This document shows, piece by piece, positions 21,813 through 35,900 of a stretch of DNA of 64,000 nt. Under the pieces are notes generated by a model that was not told the origin of the DNA, made no database searches, and saw only the letters and a list, made by a program, of their open reading frames with translations. The DNA comes from Xanthoparmelia taractica (lineage: Eukaryota; Ascomycota; Lecanoromycetes; Lecanorales; Parmeliaceae). The position numbers and the translations under genes are program-made. The stretch is from contig JANQBS010000142.1 in the NCBI GenBank assembly GCA_033085395.1, forward strand, positions 40,784 to 104,783, in the 5' to 3' direction. Position 1 is the stretch's first letter. Each line of letters begins with the position of its first letter.

Positions 21813-24427
21813 ACTGAGAAGCTGAACTGATTGTGGATGCTTGCCGGCTCACCAGCCAGAACATGGTTTTCAGCCAGTTGCTAACAGATTGGTCGAGAAG
21901 TCGGAGTCTTGGAGAGGACAAGTGTGAGCGATCACGATGACAGCCATGATTTTGTGACGAACGAAAAGTTGTACGATTTGCTCACCGTAGTAGCTCTCTA
22001 GGGGTAAACCCTAGGTGTTGCTAAATAAGGGCTAGCCATTTTATGGGGTTCAGCCCTAGAAGTGATCGAATATCTACTATTCGAGCTTGTTGTTGTCCAC
22101 TAAGTCAGCCCGCTATCAGACGGCGCTCGACTCCTATTACCCTCCTACCTAACCCACGGTCTCAGAGGACTACAAATCAAATGTCACTTCGGTGAAAGGT
22201 GCTTGAGTTTCCAGAGGTGGACCCTAAGCAGGTCATTCGCAGCTGAACGCCTGCTGTGGTAGATTAGACAGGTTCGCAGTCTTGGCAGTCGAAGCGACAG
22301 GTGTACAAAGCGGCAGACCAGTAAGTTTCGGATTCGAATGAAGAAATGATTTGACTGCAGAGCGGCGAGTGGAGTTCATGACACGCATCATGAAAATGGG
22401 AAGAAAATTTGCTGTACGATAAGATCAGTTTCCCAGTTGCTTGGTTGAGACATAGAACCATTCGGGCTCTTTGAGGCAATTATTTCCCATGGATTTCGTC
22501 CTAAATACCACAACAACCGGGCGAATGTGGTTGTGAGGGGCCTTCAACAAATTTAGATCTGCAGAATAACGGCTCTATGCATTCTGCAGAATCCTGAAAG
22601 GGCGCACACGGCTTTGCCTCACTCCAATCCCAATAATTTCGGTTTTTAACCGACGTTCTATCATGCGCGAAGGTGGATGGTGAACATAAGCCGCACTGCG
22701 GCTCGACTAAGCCCTCATCACAGCCTTCCTCTCAGTTTCCTGATCACCCTTTACCTTGAGACAGGGTAATTCAGCAACCATCACTGCGGTTTCGCCAAGG
22801 CTCCTGCAGAGATCGTATCGATGATGTACTTGTCGGGTTGCCTTCCATTGATTTGTTTTTGGCAAATTCTATAGATTAGAGCTATACACTCAAGGATTCG
22901 ACGATGGATAGGATAACAAAGTCGGCATTAGTGTAGCGGTTGAGCCGCTTACGGGCTTGGAAGTCAGTCCTCGACTAGATGAAAACACGTATTAGATAAG
23001 AGGCCGAAGGGTGATTCATTCTGTCACTGATCAATCTCAGAGAGTCAAGGCCAGTCCAGAGTTGTTTGCATATTTGCTGTCATACGCTTGGCTGTAGCAA
23101 TTAATGTTGGACTTGGCGCAGGTCTGACAGTCGAGCACAGGTCGAGTTCATCTAGGTAGGTTCATCATTCGTGATGTGATCTTGTCCATTCCTGTCTTCA
23201 ATATTTATCTATTCCCTGCCCAGCGGAGCTCTAATTACGTGCGCTATGGTCAATAATGCACCTTTCAAGATCACACAGTCCAACAATATAACCACGGTTA
23301 CTCTAACACCAACCATACTCGCTATAAGATCATACGAGGCGACCTCCTTGTGGTCTGTGCTCAAGATATGACATTCCTTATATAATTTCGAGATTATAGT
23401 CTGTGTCTAACAAATACCACCTCTGAAGTCGAGGTTGTGAAAGTTAATTGTATGATTCACGACCTACTTCAGCCCTTTAGCGAAAATTTCTAATTGGTCT
23501 TTCTTCATAATGCAAGGAATGTTGAAAGCATGCGATATATAGGTGTAGATTCACGGAAATATAGAGTAGCGATCACCCTATTAGGGAGTCACAAGCAAGT
23601 CTTTAAAAGACTTTTCGTAACTTCCCTCATTGTTGGTCTGTGATAAATTTCCATGAGTGGGTTTTGGTAGCTCATTCTTCTCTCTTTGAGACGAGGACCT
23701 TACCAACGCATCAGAGAGATCGGCGGGAATGCTCTATGTGGCCTGAATCTGTGTAACCGCTACTGCTTGCGCAAAGCATTCTACGCATGATGATCCGCCT
23801 GCAGCTGCGCCCTGACGACAAGGCTACAGCCCGATGCAGTGATGCTGTGAGACTGTCCCACCTTTCTACAGAACAAAGCCACTATTACGACATGCCGCAA
23901 GACGGTGTTGCTGCTGCAATAGGCCTAAGGAAGATGAGTGGAATTTAAAGGGAATGGGGGCACCTGAGTCTTGACGGGACCAGAACGGGCTCCGCCGTCT
24001 TCCTACATTGGATCTCATTAAAACCATCCTTTCAGAAGCCTATGTTTCTTCCTTGTGCAACTACATATAATAGAGCCTATCAGAGAGGCTGAGTCTCACT
24101 TGGGAACTGGGCGCACAATGACTTGGGAACTACAGCTCGATACTGTCCACTGGTGTTCGGCTCCGTATCATGATCCGTCAGATCCTCTAATGAGGCAAGG
24201 AAATCGGCGTGCTTTAATGTACTAGAGCTCAAAGAGCCACTGCAATTTCAGACCTCGAGGTGCATCTTCCCTGGGTTTCAAGAATAGGATAGATGTTTCT
24301 CGCTTGAATGAGCCCTTTCCCGTCTACCTTTCTTGTGTTGCGTCTTCTCCCGCTATAACTCCGCCATCCCCCTCTTCCCTTCGGTGATTTTTGGAGAGCG
24401 TTGGATTATTGAAAGCCAGGCTTACAA
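21813..24427. other. 2.6-kb gene-poor region
   Basis: No open frame with a domain or believable splice structure is present on either strand. The sequence at 22925-22985 resembles the 5' half of a tRNA (an A-box-like segment, then a stem of about 5 bp), but it has no T-arm and no acceptor partner. The final 100 bases are pyrimidine-rich and look like the promoter of the next gene. The region could be decayed sequence, but no donor family was recognised. Confidence 0.5.
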
Positions 24428-25518
24428 ATGCGACCATCACTCTACATTCGGTTGGTGATTTTTTGGGCTGCATGGGCTGTCACAGCAGCGCCAAACAACG
24501 GGAAATGCTTTAACAGCGACCAAGTCCAGGATGGCGACTACGTACCATGTAACCCGAAAGCAGAAGTCAGTTCCTGCTGTTACTTCGGCGACATCTGTCT
24601 CAGTAATGGGCTCTGCAGAGGGACCCGCCCAGATGTCATTACGCCTTACTTTACCGGCCTCTGCACTGACTATTTGTGGAATGCTCCTTCGACATGTCTT
24701 GGGATTTGCAATCACAACATCACTAGGCAAGTAGCATTCCACGGCGCTATACTTTCGGAGCGTATCATCCCATGTATCTTCGATCGTGAAAATGCACTGC
24801 TAATTTTCAATCTCCTTCTAGTATGCCGTACCTTGAAAACTTCCTTTGTAGGTTACACACTAATCATTCGATATGAATAGATCCCACTACCGGCAATGGT
24901 GTACAGCCTTGTGGGATCGACACTTACTGCTGCTACGATATGGGTAACAAAGAATGCTGCTCCTCTCCATCCATGGTGTTTTCCTTAGGCTCAGGCCCAG
25001 TCACTATAATAACGAGCATTGGGCCTCCCCCTACAAGCACCACCCCCACGAAAAGCGCCTTCCTTTCTACAGGCTCTTCCGTGCTATCGTCCTCTCTGCC
25101 ATTCGCGCCATCAGGAAACTCGCCCTCATCTACCACGACTATTAGTAGTCCCTCTTCTACAGCGTCCACGCCACCAGGAAGCTCACCCTCATCTACTACA
25201 ACTGTTAGTAGCCATTCTTCTACTGCACGCCCAAGCAGTAATCATGTCAATGTCGCCATAGGTATAGGCGTTGGACTACCAGTGGGCTTGGCCCTTCTCG
25301 CAGGCTTGGTCTACATGATACGGCGCCGATCAGCCACCAGCGATGGACGAGACGGAAATCAAGCATACCGAGATGATAATCAAAAATTGGATGCGAGCCG
25401 GAAGGTTGTTCATAGAACCCCCGAGCTCGTGGGGGTTAGTAGGCCATTCGAGGTTTCGGAGCAGGGTCTTGTGGAACTACAGCATCCACCAATACATCCG
25501 GCAGTGGAAATAGATTAG
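24428..25518 (+). CDS. Cys-rich secreted-type single-pass membrane protein
   Basis: Proposed exons 24428-24726, 24822-24847 and 24881-25518 give 320 aa. A signal peptide of about 20 residues (RLVIFWAAWAVTA core) is followed by an ectodomain with paired cysteines (for example SSCCYFGDICLSNGLC and CGIDTYCCYDM), then a Ser/Thr/Pro-rich stalk likely to be O-glycosylated. One transmembrane helix (about residues 229-251, VAIGIGVGLPVGLALLAGLV) ends in RRRS, and a cytosolic tail of about 70 residues follows. This layout is common among fungal surface proteins of unknown function. Two oddities: intron 1 has a GC-AG border (gcaagt), and intron 2 would be only 33 nt, although it is required to remove a stop. 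The small exon of 26 nt is therefore the weak point. Function is unknown. Confidence 0.7.
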
Positions 25519-27266
25519 GAGACGACACTGCAAGATGGTGGTATGGGGAGCCAATTATTGGCAGAGGACCCCGGCCAGCGAGGGTAGCCGTGTTAGATGT
25601 TGGTGTTACTGTTTCCCTGGTTTCGTCAAAGTCGCAGTGCTGTTTGATCGTCAATGTATGATAGTTTTGGTATTCCTAGATGCATATTCGAGGGATACAC
25701 CGGAGGTTTCCTAGATAAAATTGTCTAAAATGTTGATTGTTTTGCAGGTTCTTGGAGGGTTATGAGAAGTGTAATCCTAATATTCGTACAGGTTCTGGAA
25801 CTGCCGCTTGAAAGACTTCAAACAACATATTGTCCATGTTACCGCCAGAACAAAGCCATCATGAATAGGACTATTAGCAGCCTCATCGCCAGCGATAATG
25901 GCACCGCCTGGCTCCCGAAGGAGAGCCTCGTCAAGGCAGTCCAGTAGCAATGCAAACGTTCAAACTATCCACTGTTCCCCCTGCGAGTCTCTTTGACGCT
26001 CAACCCCAAACGTCATGGTCTGATTTACTCTGTATTACTCATCGCAGTCTCTCATATTTACTAGCAAGAACCAGAACACAGGATGGTCCTCGAAGAGGAT
26101 GTCTACCAACGGGGGTACTCTACGTGACGGGTGACTGAGCACAGATGAGTGCCATCTTTCTGGATTCGATCGAGTCATCAGTCGACGCCACTATCGCATT
26201 TTTGAATAATGCAGAGAGCATCAAAGCACAGATAAAGAATTCTCGGCATCCGGCTGAAGAAGATGGCGGCTTGAAGCATTTTCGAAAGTAGGTAAACTAT
26301 ACAGGTCGCTTCATCATAAAACCTCATCGCTCCACCAGATTCCAACCTCTTCACGGACGCGAATTACAGACACCACTACTATTGCAAAGGGCAATTACTG
26401 TCGCTCTTACCGCAGCCGTATCCTTGGGTCGAACGCGATTTGCTTTGGGAATAAGGGAAGGCTATGATTGAGATTAAGAAGCTTAATCTACTATATCGAA
26501 TAGATTCTGTTTATAAAGACATATTTCCTTGTTGTGTTATAGACGTATGATGGATATTATGTACTACCTCATTATGCTATGATATCGGCTGATAAGGTAG
26601 CTCCACCAACAACGCCTACGGCCAAAAGGTTGGAGTGGCCGGCGAGGAACTAAAAAACGCAGCTTTCAGACTCGTTCTAAGGAGTGGAAAGAAGAGGCAA
26701 AGACATTTGGGAGGCGTGACACATGGAGGAACATACTGTTGAGGACCGGGATCCGAAGAGACCGAAAGAGACAAGTGAGCATACATATGAGAGCAATGCA
26801 AGATCTAGCATGTGGATAATCATGCGCATTTGGCGTTGTCTTTCTGCGATGTTGAAGACACATGTTGTCGGCGGTGCAACGCCGCTTTTGGGCTACGTTA
26901 GATGTTGTCTCCAATTGTTATCCTGCACATCCCAGATGATGGAGAGGTCAGAAGACGTTCCCGAGCTTCAGCGTCGGCTTCCCATGTCGAAGAAGGATAC
27001 GAAGCAATGGTGGTGTTCAAACCCTGCTGCAGAACAAGATGAGTAACAAAAAATGTGCCAATCTCATAAACCGATATGAGTATTTATACTTGTGTGCAGC
27101 AGATGACGGGGGAAACAGGCATTCAAAAGAACGTTAAGGCATTCAAGCTTCTCAGCGTCCATTCTGGTGGGGATAATGCCCCCGTAGATACATTTCGTCA
27201 AGACTCTGTTTGTTGCCAAATTCCATCAACCTTGAAAAGAGCATTGGCGAGTGTCCGCCAGCCACT
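25519..27266. other. 1.7-kb stretch without a supported gene
   Basis: Short open frames occur on both strands. One at about 26146-26289 (plus) begins MSAIFLDSIESSVDATIAFL, followed by NNAESIKAQIKNSR and a stop after 48 codons. It has protein-like composition but no continuation that I can splice convincingly. The other frames lack any recognisable feature. It may contain gene fragments. Confidence 0.4.
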
Positions 27267-28714
27267 CTAATAATCACAATTCCCGCAATATCCGCACTCC
27301 TGATCACAAGCCGTGTAGTCTTTCATGGGCTCATGATCATAATCGATGTCATGGTCATCATAGTCAAGGTCATCGTCATCATATTCACCTCGAGGCATCC
27401 ATGGCGTGAACTCCTCACCGACCTATTACAACCAGTCAACAATAGTACTACACATCGACAACTGAGGTGTCACTAATACCTTCCCGATTTGGGCATCATG
27501 GGCATCCTCGGCATGTCGATTGCTGCGATCTTGTTGGAGGGGGTTATTCCTACGCTGACAGCGATCGAGGAGATCACTAGGGCCAGACGTAAACACACGC
27601 ACAATGCTACCTCCATACACGGAAACCCAATCGAACGTACGGCCAGACTCAAGTACCCTGTTGACAATTTGATGGAGCCTAACTTGCCCCCTCAGTTCCT
27701 GTACATTGCGCGACCCGACGTGGCGTATTGCGGGGATTACTAAACTTTCAACCTCTCCGGGATCGACTTGGACACCGGGGGACGTACTAATATATGATGT
27801 AAGACACTCGCAGAGAAATAGAACGATATTTGAGCTGGTTAATTCGACCTTCCAGAGACTTTCGAACTCAAGGTCAAGGTCCAACTCCGTGTTGGCCCAT
27901 TCAAGAGATAGCAGAGTTAGTAGGCGGCTCGTATCAAGGCTTGTTCCGACTGTGGGAAGTAAGAATCGAAGGACTCTTTTCAGAGTTATGATGTCTGGCT
28001 GCTTCACACATTGGTTCTTCTCGAGTACTGCCTCGTCCGCTTCCTAATCCAGCTCAGAAAGATCTCCCGGAGTCTGTAATATCACGTACCTGGAGAGCTT
28101 GCGAGAGTGGGATGCGCAGCTCGGGAAATGAAGTTTTGCCTTGTATGTTAGAAGATAGAAGTCCCTGCTTCTCTTCTTGTCCCATGGATTCCTCCACCTT
28201 GTTACTTGATTCCGCCTCAGGATCCTTCCGTCGAAATGCTAGGTCAATTTCTCTTGACGGTCGCGCGAGGTTGGCCCGTCAATGATGCGCATTGGTAGGG
28301 TTCTTCTGATAGAGGTTGACTTCAAAAAATTTGTTGTGGTTTTGGCACTTGAAGTTCTTGTACCTGCAGAGTCTAACAGTTAGTACGGGTTCTGGAATTC
28401 TTGGGACTGTTCATGATCACATACGAGTTCACTTTTTCGAAATTCGCGTCGAGGAGGCCGTCCTCGGTGGACTCAGCAAAGTCAGAGCCGTTGCTCGCTG
28501 GAATGCAGTATCTAGTCGACTCCTGCGGTCCATAATTAACCTGCTTCACAAGTTAAATCGCGTATGGTGCGCTGCTGACGAGCGAGCCATCAACCGGAAC
28601 TAGAGCGGTCGTTTGAAGGCCAGCCCAATGGACGAATGACCTAAATTTAGCCTCGTGGTCAAGCTGCCTTGGGCGGTATGGACTTATAGACGAGCAGCAA
28701 AAGATAGCAGACAT
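27267..28714 (-). pseudogene. Unknown multi-exon gene carrying an in-frame stop
   Basis: A coding trail on the minus strand can be spliced from MSAIFCCSSISPYRPRQ (ATG at 28714) through VNYGPQESTRYCIPASNGS and EDGLLDANFEKVNSYKNFK. It continues with LARPSREIDLAFRRKD (exon ending 28090), EADEAVLEKNQCVKQPDII (exon 28043-27480) and a last exon 27422-27267. That exon holds an acidic Asp/Tyr/His-rich segment and a closing Cys motif (TACDQECGYCGNCDY). Removal of each intron restores the frame, so the gene structure is credible. However, a TGA at 28279-28281 interrupts the frame in an exon with no usable intron to remove it. The protein family is not recognised. It may be a recently broken gene, or the model may lack one exon boundary. 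Confidence 0.5.
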
Positions 28715-29920
28715 AGTACCGAATCGCTGAAGTTCCTTGATGGTGGCGCGAGACAATTATTTTCTTGGCTCCTCTTCAGGGTGATATGAGTAAGGTAGGG
28801 CAATGAACGTTTTTAAATGAATTACTGATCTTCGTGTACAACATAGAGTTGAATGACGTGTTTCCGACACTTATCATGCACGGTGGCTGGAAACGCTTAT
28901 ATACGCCGGTGGTTAGAGAATCTACCATGGAAAGCATTGGACAGAACCAACCTATGTACTTTAGCTTGACCAATTAGCCTGAGTTATCCAGCATTGACTA
29001 AGGAACTAGCACGTGACCTCTTTGCATCTGACGCGGGGTTACCTCCACAGACTGAGGTCGAGAGTACTCGCCGGCGACGGTATCAGCTTTCAGCTTAGGC
29101 CCTTCAGCTCAACGTTGCAAGGACTTCAGTTCTACGAGAACAACAGAAAACCTATGTGCTTGTCGAAAAATAATAACAATCGTGGCTGTCCAATCCAAAC
29201 ATCTTGAAGCCCTCCACCCCACCGAAACAGAGAATACGAATCAACTTGAAGAAGTCTCTAACAAATGCAAAGCCCAGGGAGCCCTCACTTTCGACTAGAT
29301 TATCTCCTTTTACCTTGCCGCATAACTCGTTACTATATGTGTATTAACGACCTTCCAGTTATTAAGCAAGAGACGAATACCCGCCATTGAGTCTAAGAAA
29401 GGAATAGTCCAGTAGTTACTCTTATCAACGGACCAGAGCAGAAAACCTCCAAGGACGGCCGGTATCAAAATGTCTAGGGTAACAAGAGGTGACCAAGCCA
29501 AAGCCATGTCATTTCATGTTACGCGTGTGTAGCTCTTAAAGCCGAAGAGGAGTATATTAGTGACCACGATGAGTGCTACGCCTGTGAAGACTGAGATTGA
29601 GAATGAGGTATTCAGCGATGTTCAGTCGCTTGGATGTCGAGTCGTTGCAGGTGAGCATGGTGAGGATTCTTCTTTGTGGCCTCGTTTTGCTTGGCGAGTA
29701 CTTTTTCATCTGTGTAACAAAGACGCGGAATCTTCGCAGGAATGATATGCTGTGAGAAAAGCAAGCTTGAGAACATGTGATTTATAGGAGAGGGTGGTGT
29801 AAGCGCGGAATATTTTCATTAATTGCGGCATTCCTGTTACTAGCCAAGCAATGCCTCTGCTGTTTCAGACTGTAATCAAGACTACATCTATCATTAATAA
29901 AGCTTCCACCATAACCAAAC
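28715..29920. other. Gene-poor stretch
   Basis: No gene is supported. A minus-strand frame at 29310-29507 encodes one hydrophobic segment (LDILIPAVLGGFLLWSVD) and could be a fragment of a membrane protein. A plus-strand frame starting near 29569 (MSATPVKTEIENEVFSDVQ) has no similarity I recognise. Confidence 0.4.
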
Positions 29921-32900
29921 CTAGTACCCTCGCCTCCCAAACTCCGCTTCCATATCTGCTGCCCGCGTCACCCCCGCCGCAGGTTGATGATCGGTCCCAC
30001 CCACAGTAGCCCCACACTGCGGACACCTTGCCGTCTGCATCGGCATGCCACACTCGCCCACTGTAAAAGGATGTCCATTAGCGCAATAATACCAGTGTCC
30101 CGTACCTTGGAAGCTCTGCGCCATAGCTGCGTACACGGCCGATTTTTCTGCATTCGTCACCGGCGCGTAGAACGTTGCGTCACGAAGCATTTTCTCCGCT
30201 TCAGACACCTCCGCTAGCATGCCGGCAGTTTGGCCGGCGTGGGCGTTGCAAATTTGACGAGCGAGTTGAAGTTGGTCACGGGCACGATCGACGAGGGCGG
30301 TCATATCTGCGTCAGAAAGGCTGGCCGAGCGGCCGCGCTCTAAAGAAACGAAGCGGGCCCAATACAGCAGACCTTCGACTTCTTGTGCTGGTTGTTGCCG
30401 CGATCGAGACTCTTGGATCAGGTTCTCGCAGTCTTTGCGGTTAAGGGCAAGGTTGAGGGAAAAGTCTTGGATTTTCCCGCCTAGAGCCGTCGCGCCGCTG
30501 TGAGATACAAAGTCGAAGAGGATAGCGTAGTCGCAGCGGAGGATTAGCACTGTTGCTAGGAGCCGATTGCGGACTTGAAGTACGGAGGGTATGTCGGCGA
30601 TTTCGGTGCTGACCCCACGATACTTGCGGGCGTCTTGTATAAGAGCATGTATGCGGCTGATGGGTTGTTCTGCTTCGTCGACTTCGCGAAGAAATCTTCT
30701 AATGTCCATTCGAAGCGAGAAGATATCTTTATATTTAGCTTCTGTTTTTTGCGCTTTGAAAACAACACCTATCTGTTGGTCGCGAGATCCAGTAAGCCGG
30801 ACTGGTTCGAGACGAAGCTTTTCAAGCGCTGAAGATAGCCCTGCATGTCCAAACAGCAGAGAATTCATGGTCTGCTTTTCAGCACTCAGTCCCCGAAGTT
30901 TGGCTTCAGCCTGTTCCATTCTAGAGGCCAATGGAACAAATTGTGCGTTTGCCCAAACAATGAACTTCTTGGTTGCCTCATCAATCCACGCTCGTCTGAC
31001 TATGCGGCCATACCGGTTGATATTACGAAGAGGTTTCCGGCATAAAGGACAGTTTTTCAGCTCTGAGGTCGAGAATGGAACCGAGCTCGACTTCAATGCG
31101 ATGATCGGGTTCTCAACATTAGTGTCATTTGACATGGTGTAGTATTTGGACATATCCATATGGCCATCCATACTCTCTAAAGTGAGGATGTGACCACAAG
31201 ATGGTATGATGCAAGGGGATTCGTCTAGATCAATCTCGGCATAGGAAGATCCCATAATGTAATCAACCATCATATCCTTGACCGACTCATCCGCGCACTG
31301 CTGGCAATGTTGGACTTCCGGGCATATCTCTCCGCAGATGGAAGGGCACTGATGACCACAGCTGAGTGCTAAAGTGCAGCGTTTAGAGCATGGGAGCAGG
31401 TCACAGGGCACTGCGCATGGTAACTTACACGCGCCCCGATGTGGACAAGACCAGGAGCAATTTTCGACGCAAGGAACGCAAGGCTCGTGGCATTTCTTAC
31501 TGCAACGCGAGTGACTGCATCGCACTTCGCATGGCTCTACGCAAAGTCGACATGGTTCTTGTCCATGGCAAGCCTGTGAGCAAGCGTGGCTGCAAGTGGT
31601 GTATTGTCTCCCACATGGATTCTTGCAGACACCATGATCAGTCTCCAAAATGTGACCATCTTCATCTCTTGTATTGCAGTTTTTGCAACTCCGTTTGCAA
31701 TCGTGGCCACATTCGAGGGCGGCGCCGCATGAAGCGTTGCACGGACGGCTCGCTGCAAGTGGAAGTTCGTAGCAACAAACCTTTACAGTATGCTTGCAGC
31801 CTGGCATTACAGTTTCCACCATTTCTTTACATTGAACCGCTTTCGGAGTCTGTGCAAGATGGCATGCCAACTTTATGCGAACATGTCCACAAGGTAAGGT
31901 GATGTTCGACATCTGGACCTGACATTTTTTATCGCAAGGGTCTCCGCAGACCTTCAGGCATGCGTGGTCACAGCCGTTTTTTACCCTCTGACAGCGCTCC
32001 TGGCACCTAACTGCATGATGTAGCGGTTCCGAGTGGCACTTATTGATACATGCATGTCCGCAATTAAGTCGTGAGATGCACTTTCTACTGCAGCCACCCT
32101 CGGGCGAGAGGATAGAGAAGTCATCAGGCTCGCACACTTCGATTGGAGTCTCCTTGTGGCGGGGGCAGCAGAGCGCTAGAGTCTGACCTAGATTTCCGTC
32201 ATTCTCGAGGAGTGTGGTAACCTGATCCCACATAGGAATGTGGCGAGCAGTATGTGCATTGCCGATAAGGTACATTCCGTGGCGGGCGCGGCTGAGCAAG
32301 ACATTGATGCGATTCGACGTTTTTAGGAAACCGCATTTCCTCTCATCGTTACTCCGGACCAATGAGATAATGACGACTTTCGCTTCTTCTCCTTGAAAGT
32401 TGTCCACTGTAGCGATCCTCAATGCATTCAGTAAGGTTGTCTTGCGAACACTGCCTGCAGTTGCAGTCGTCTCTTCTCCATTGTCATCCTCCAACCCCTT
32501 TGCTTCTAAGTCTTCCAAATCTCGGTCACCAACTACTATTGCGAAGGAGGATCGTAGTCGCTGTTTGAGTTTCTGCAACTGTCCCAAATAAGGCGTCAGG
32601 ACTGCAATGTCTTCGCTCCCATAGACTCCTTGGCGGACAAGATGAGAGACTAGAGCAGCTACCATCTCGACTTCCCAGGTATTAGTCTTAGAGACTGAGT
32701 GCGCAAGGCTCGAGGGTGATGCATCTTCCTTCTTATTATGATCAAGCCAGAAGAGACGTCTCCGCATTCCGTCGACTTCGGGATATAAAGATACTGATGG
32801 GTGATCTTGCAATTTAGGATAGAGAGTGGATTTAACTAGTTTCGCAATTGATGGATACATCCGACGCTGAACCTCCAGCGAACTGCATGGGAGCTTCAGA

Positions 32901-35900
32901 TATCCAGGTTGAGGACGGACAAGCCGTTCGAAAAGCGAGATGTCTAAAGAGAATTTTGCACCCCTGGGATTGTCGGACTGAAACTCATAGTTATTGATCT
33001 GAGGCCTTAGTTGCTCGTGGTCCCCAATTAGAATGGCGTGCTCGACCGAAGGTAAAAGGGCCGTAAGAGTGTGTGCTTCTAACACCTCGCCCGCCTCCTC
33101 GATCAGCACCACTTTTGCCCGCACGCGGCGAAGGACGTCTAAATTTCGCGCTAGGCCAGTGGTAGTGACACCAATGACTTGTGCGCCAAGTAGGCAACGT
33201 AGATCCAGCTCCTGGTGGCACTTCTTGAGCGAATCCCTGATGTGCCGATAGGAATCGAGAACATGTAAGAAACGGCGATTGAGCTCCCTCGCAGTTTGCT
33301 GGACCCAGTACTTATGCAATGCTGATCGCTCGGGGCCGGAAATTTCCTTCAGATCAACATTGAGAAGTTCTGAGGCTGTCCGAGTCGAGGTGATTCGCTT
33401 GGGTGCTCCTTTGATCCAGCTATTCAAGACATTGAACTTCTTACCTTTTACCTCCCAAAATCCGTCTTCGTCAACTCCTCGTCCAAAAAGTTGTTGAAAG
33501 TGCCTAATATGATGGTTTTGGAGATATTCTTTGACATTGCTCCAGTGAGCTGGATCTCTGAGACTTGGCATGAGCTCCTCGATCTCGTCAAGAACGATAT
33601 CCAATTTTTCGTAAAGTTCATACTTCTCATGGCCTTCGATCTTTGTGGGCCTGATTTCCTTTGATATGCGGTGGAGGGTTAAATCCTGGAGGAGTTCTGA
33701 TTTCGACCTCGTTCCCAAACGGATAAGCTGCTCCACGCCGTCCTTGACCAGATGCTCGAGAAGCTGGTCCAGGGCGTGATTTGTGTAGCACACACAGACT
33801 ATAGGGCCAAGTTTAGCTGCATTGCGATTTTTTAGTAAGGCTTTGATGATAGCTACACCGGTGTAGCTTTTTCCGGTGCCTGGCGGACCTTGGATTAGCG
33901 CAATACAGCTCCTCAAAGCACTTATTGTAGAAAGTCGCTGCGCATCATCGAGTGTGGATCTCTCACGGAGTATGGTATCGTCGAAAGGCTGTCCAGGTCT
34001 CAGTCTCAGCCGCTCTCCACCAGTCAGGGTCTCCAGATCGAAGGCAAAACCAGGCCTGCGAGAGTAGGCAGGGGCAGGTATTTTAACATCCCCTGCATAT
34101 TGTACGTCTGGGGCGATGAATTGAGAGAAAGGGAGATCGAGGGTGCGGCTCATGTTCTGAATGGCTTGCAGAGTCGGTTGAAACGATGGCAGCAAAATTC
34201 CTGGGAACTCCACAAGCGACTGTCGTAGCTTGCGAGCCTTTCCCAGGTGACCGTTGATCCAAGTTATATCTTCCGAATTATCCTCCACCAGGCTCAGCAT
34301 CAAAGTTGCTCGGTCCGCATGCTTGAACAAGTTTGGTCGCTCATTGGAGGCTCTCCAGTATTTGGCCAACCGATCTTCATGTTCTTCACCGTTTTTGTTC
34401 TTTGGTGGAGGCGTCGGAGCAGGATCACAAACTGAGAGAAAGATAGCACGACCTGTTGAAGAGACGAGGCATACCAGAGCATCGATCTGCAGCTGTTTGG
34501 TATTCCTCCACCACTCTTCTCGCTCCCCGGCTCCCTTCTTCGCCAATGCAGGAGGTTGGTCAAACTCAGCCACAATCTGGAGCCCTTTCTTCCGATCAAA
34601 TTCAAGTCGAAGCAGAGCAACGTTGCGATAGATAGTATTCCGAATGACATCGTTCCGTCGTTGCGGTGGCGATTGGGCATTGGCGGGTTTGGTGAGCCGC
34701 TTACATTCAATCTGCACCGCATCCCGGAGCTGACCAATTGTATCTTCACGTAGAAGTCTAAATTGTCGATCGAGTAAGCCCGCCAGACCAGGTAGATGTA
34801 GCTTCGTAGGATCGCTCGAAGGGAGATACTCCAATCGTGGGGATCGAATTTCGTCGGTAGTTGGCAAGATCTTGATATCGAAGATATCTGCGTGATCGTT
34901 ATCGTGGCGTGGACCCAGTTCGGATAATGCGCCAGGAAGGTCTGTACCCAGTTCGAAAATCGGCCGATGGCTCTTTTGCTCTGGTGGACGGTCCCCTGAC
35001 AAAGGCATTGCGGCTCCAACACCTAGTCGTTGGCGAACACGGGCTAAGCTTCGGTTTCCGACCTGGAGGAGCTCTTCTGGAATAGAGGATATTAAGTCGT
35101 TCACAATTGACGTGAAATCTGCAGTGACTTGGGCGCCTTGGTTTAATTCCACGATTTTTTCCAGCACTGCTAAGCTCGCTGTTACCGCGATCGAAGCTAG
35201 CTCATCGTCCTTGGCTGTTTCGTCACAGGCAAGAGCACCAAGAGCAGAAGTGGTAGCCTTGAACAAGCTGATAGCACGACGACCATTTGGGCCGAAAAGA
35301 AATGTGCAAATCGTATCGAGTGGTGCCTCTAGAATCAGGGACGACAAAATGTCTGGATGAGAGATGGTTCGGAAAAAGGGAAGCGTTTTGTCCTTAAAGT
35401 TACGCAGCCTCGTTTCTGACTGCATACTATCAGTCTGTTCATCTACAAGGGCCCGGATCATAGCCAGCCCTTCTTCAGTCGCTAATTTCTTGATAATCTG
35501 TTGCCCGGTCTCTGTATGCTCTTTGCTGGCAAGGTCCCAGCCCATCTTGAAGAATTTCCCGATCTCCACAGCTTGAAACCGAGTATTCTGCCTCGGTATA
35601 AGGAATGTCCATTCTCGGAAGCCGACTTCGAATTCGGTCCGTGGTCGTGACCTAGCGGTAGACTGCAAGGGTTGTGTACTGGCACCGCTACCCGCCACAA
35701 TTTCGTGCGAGAACTTGCACTTCTGCCCTTTCAAGCAACCTTTCGATGTCCCTAGGTATGGGCATGGTTCGCGAGGAAGTGCTTTTGAGGTGGATTTGGA
35801 CTCGTGAGTGAACTTGCATCTGTTTCCGTATCTGCAATTCCCACGCATGAAATTGAAGCAGGGTTTACTGCTAGACAAGCAGGGTCAGGTTACTTTCTCC

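Noticed and set aside
22918..22990. tRNA-like segment with an A-box-like start
   Set aside because: There is no T-arm, no acceptor partner, and the anticodon-like loop would have eight bases; at best a tRNA fragment.
35871..35878. Start of the helicase at 35878
   Set aside because: That position is TTG; an upstream 17-nt exon with ATG at 35940 and a canonical intron gives a better start.
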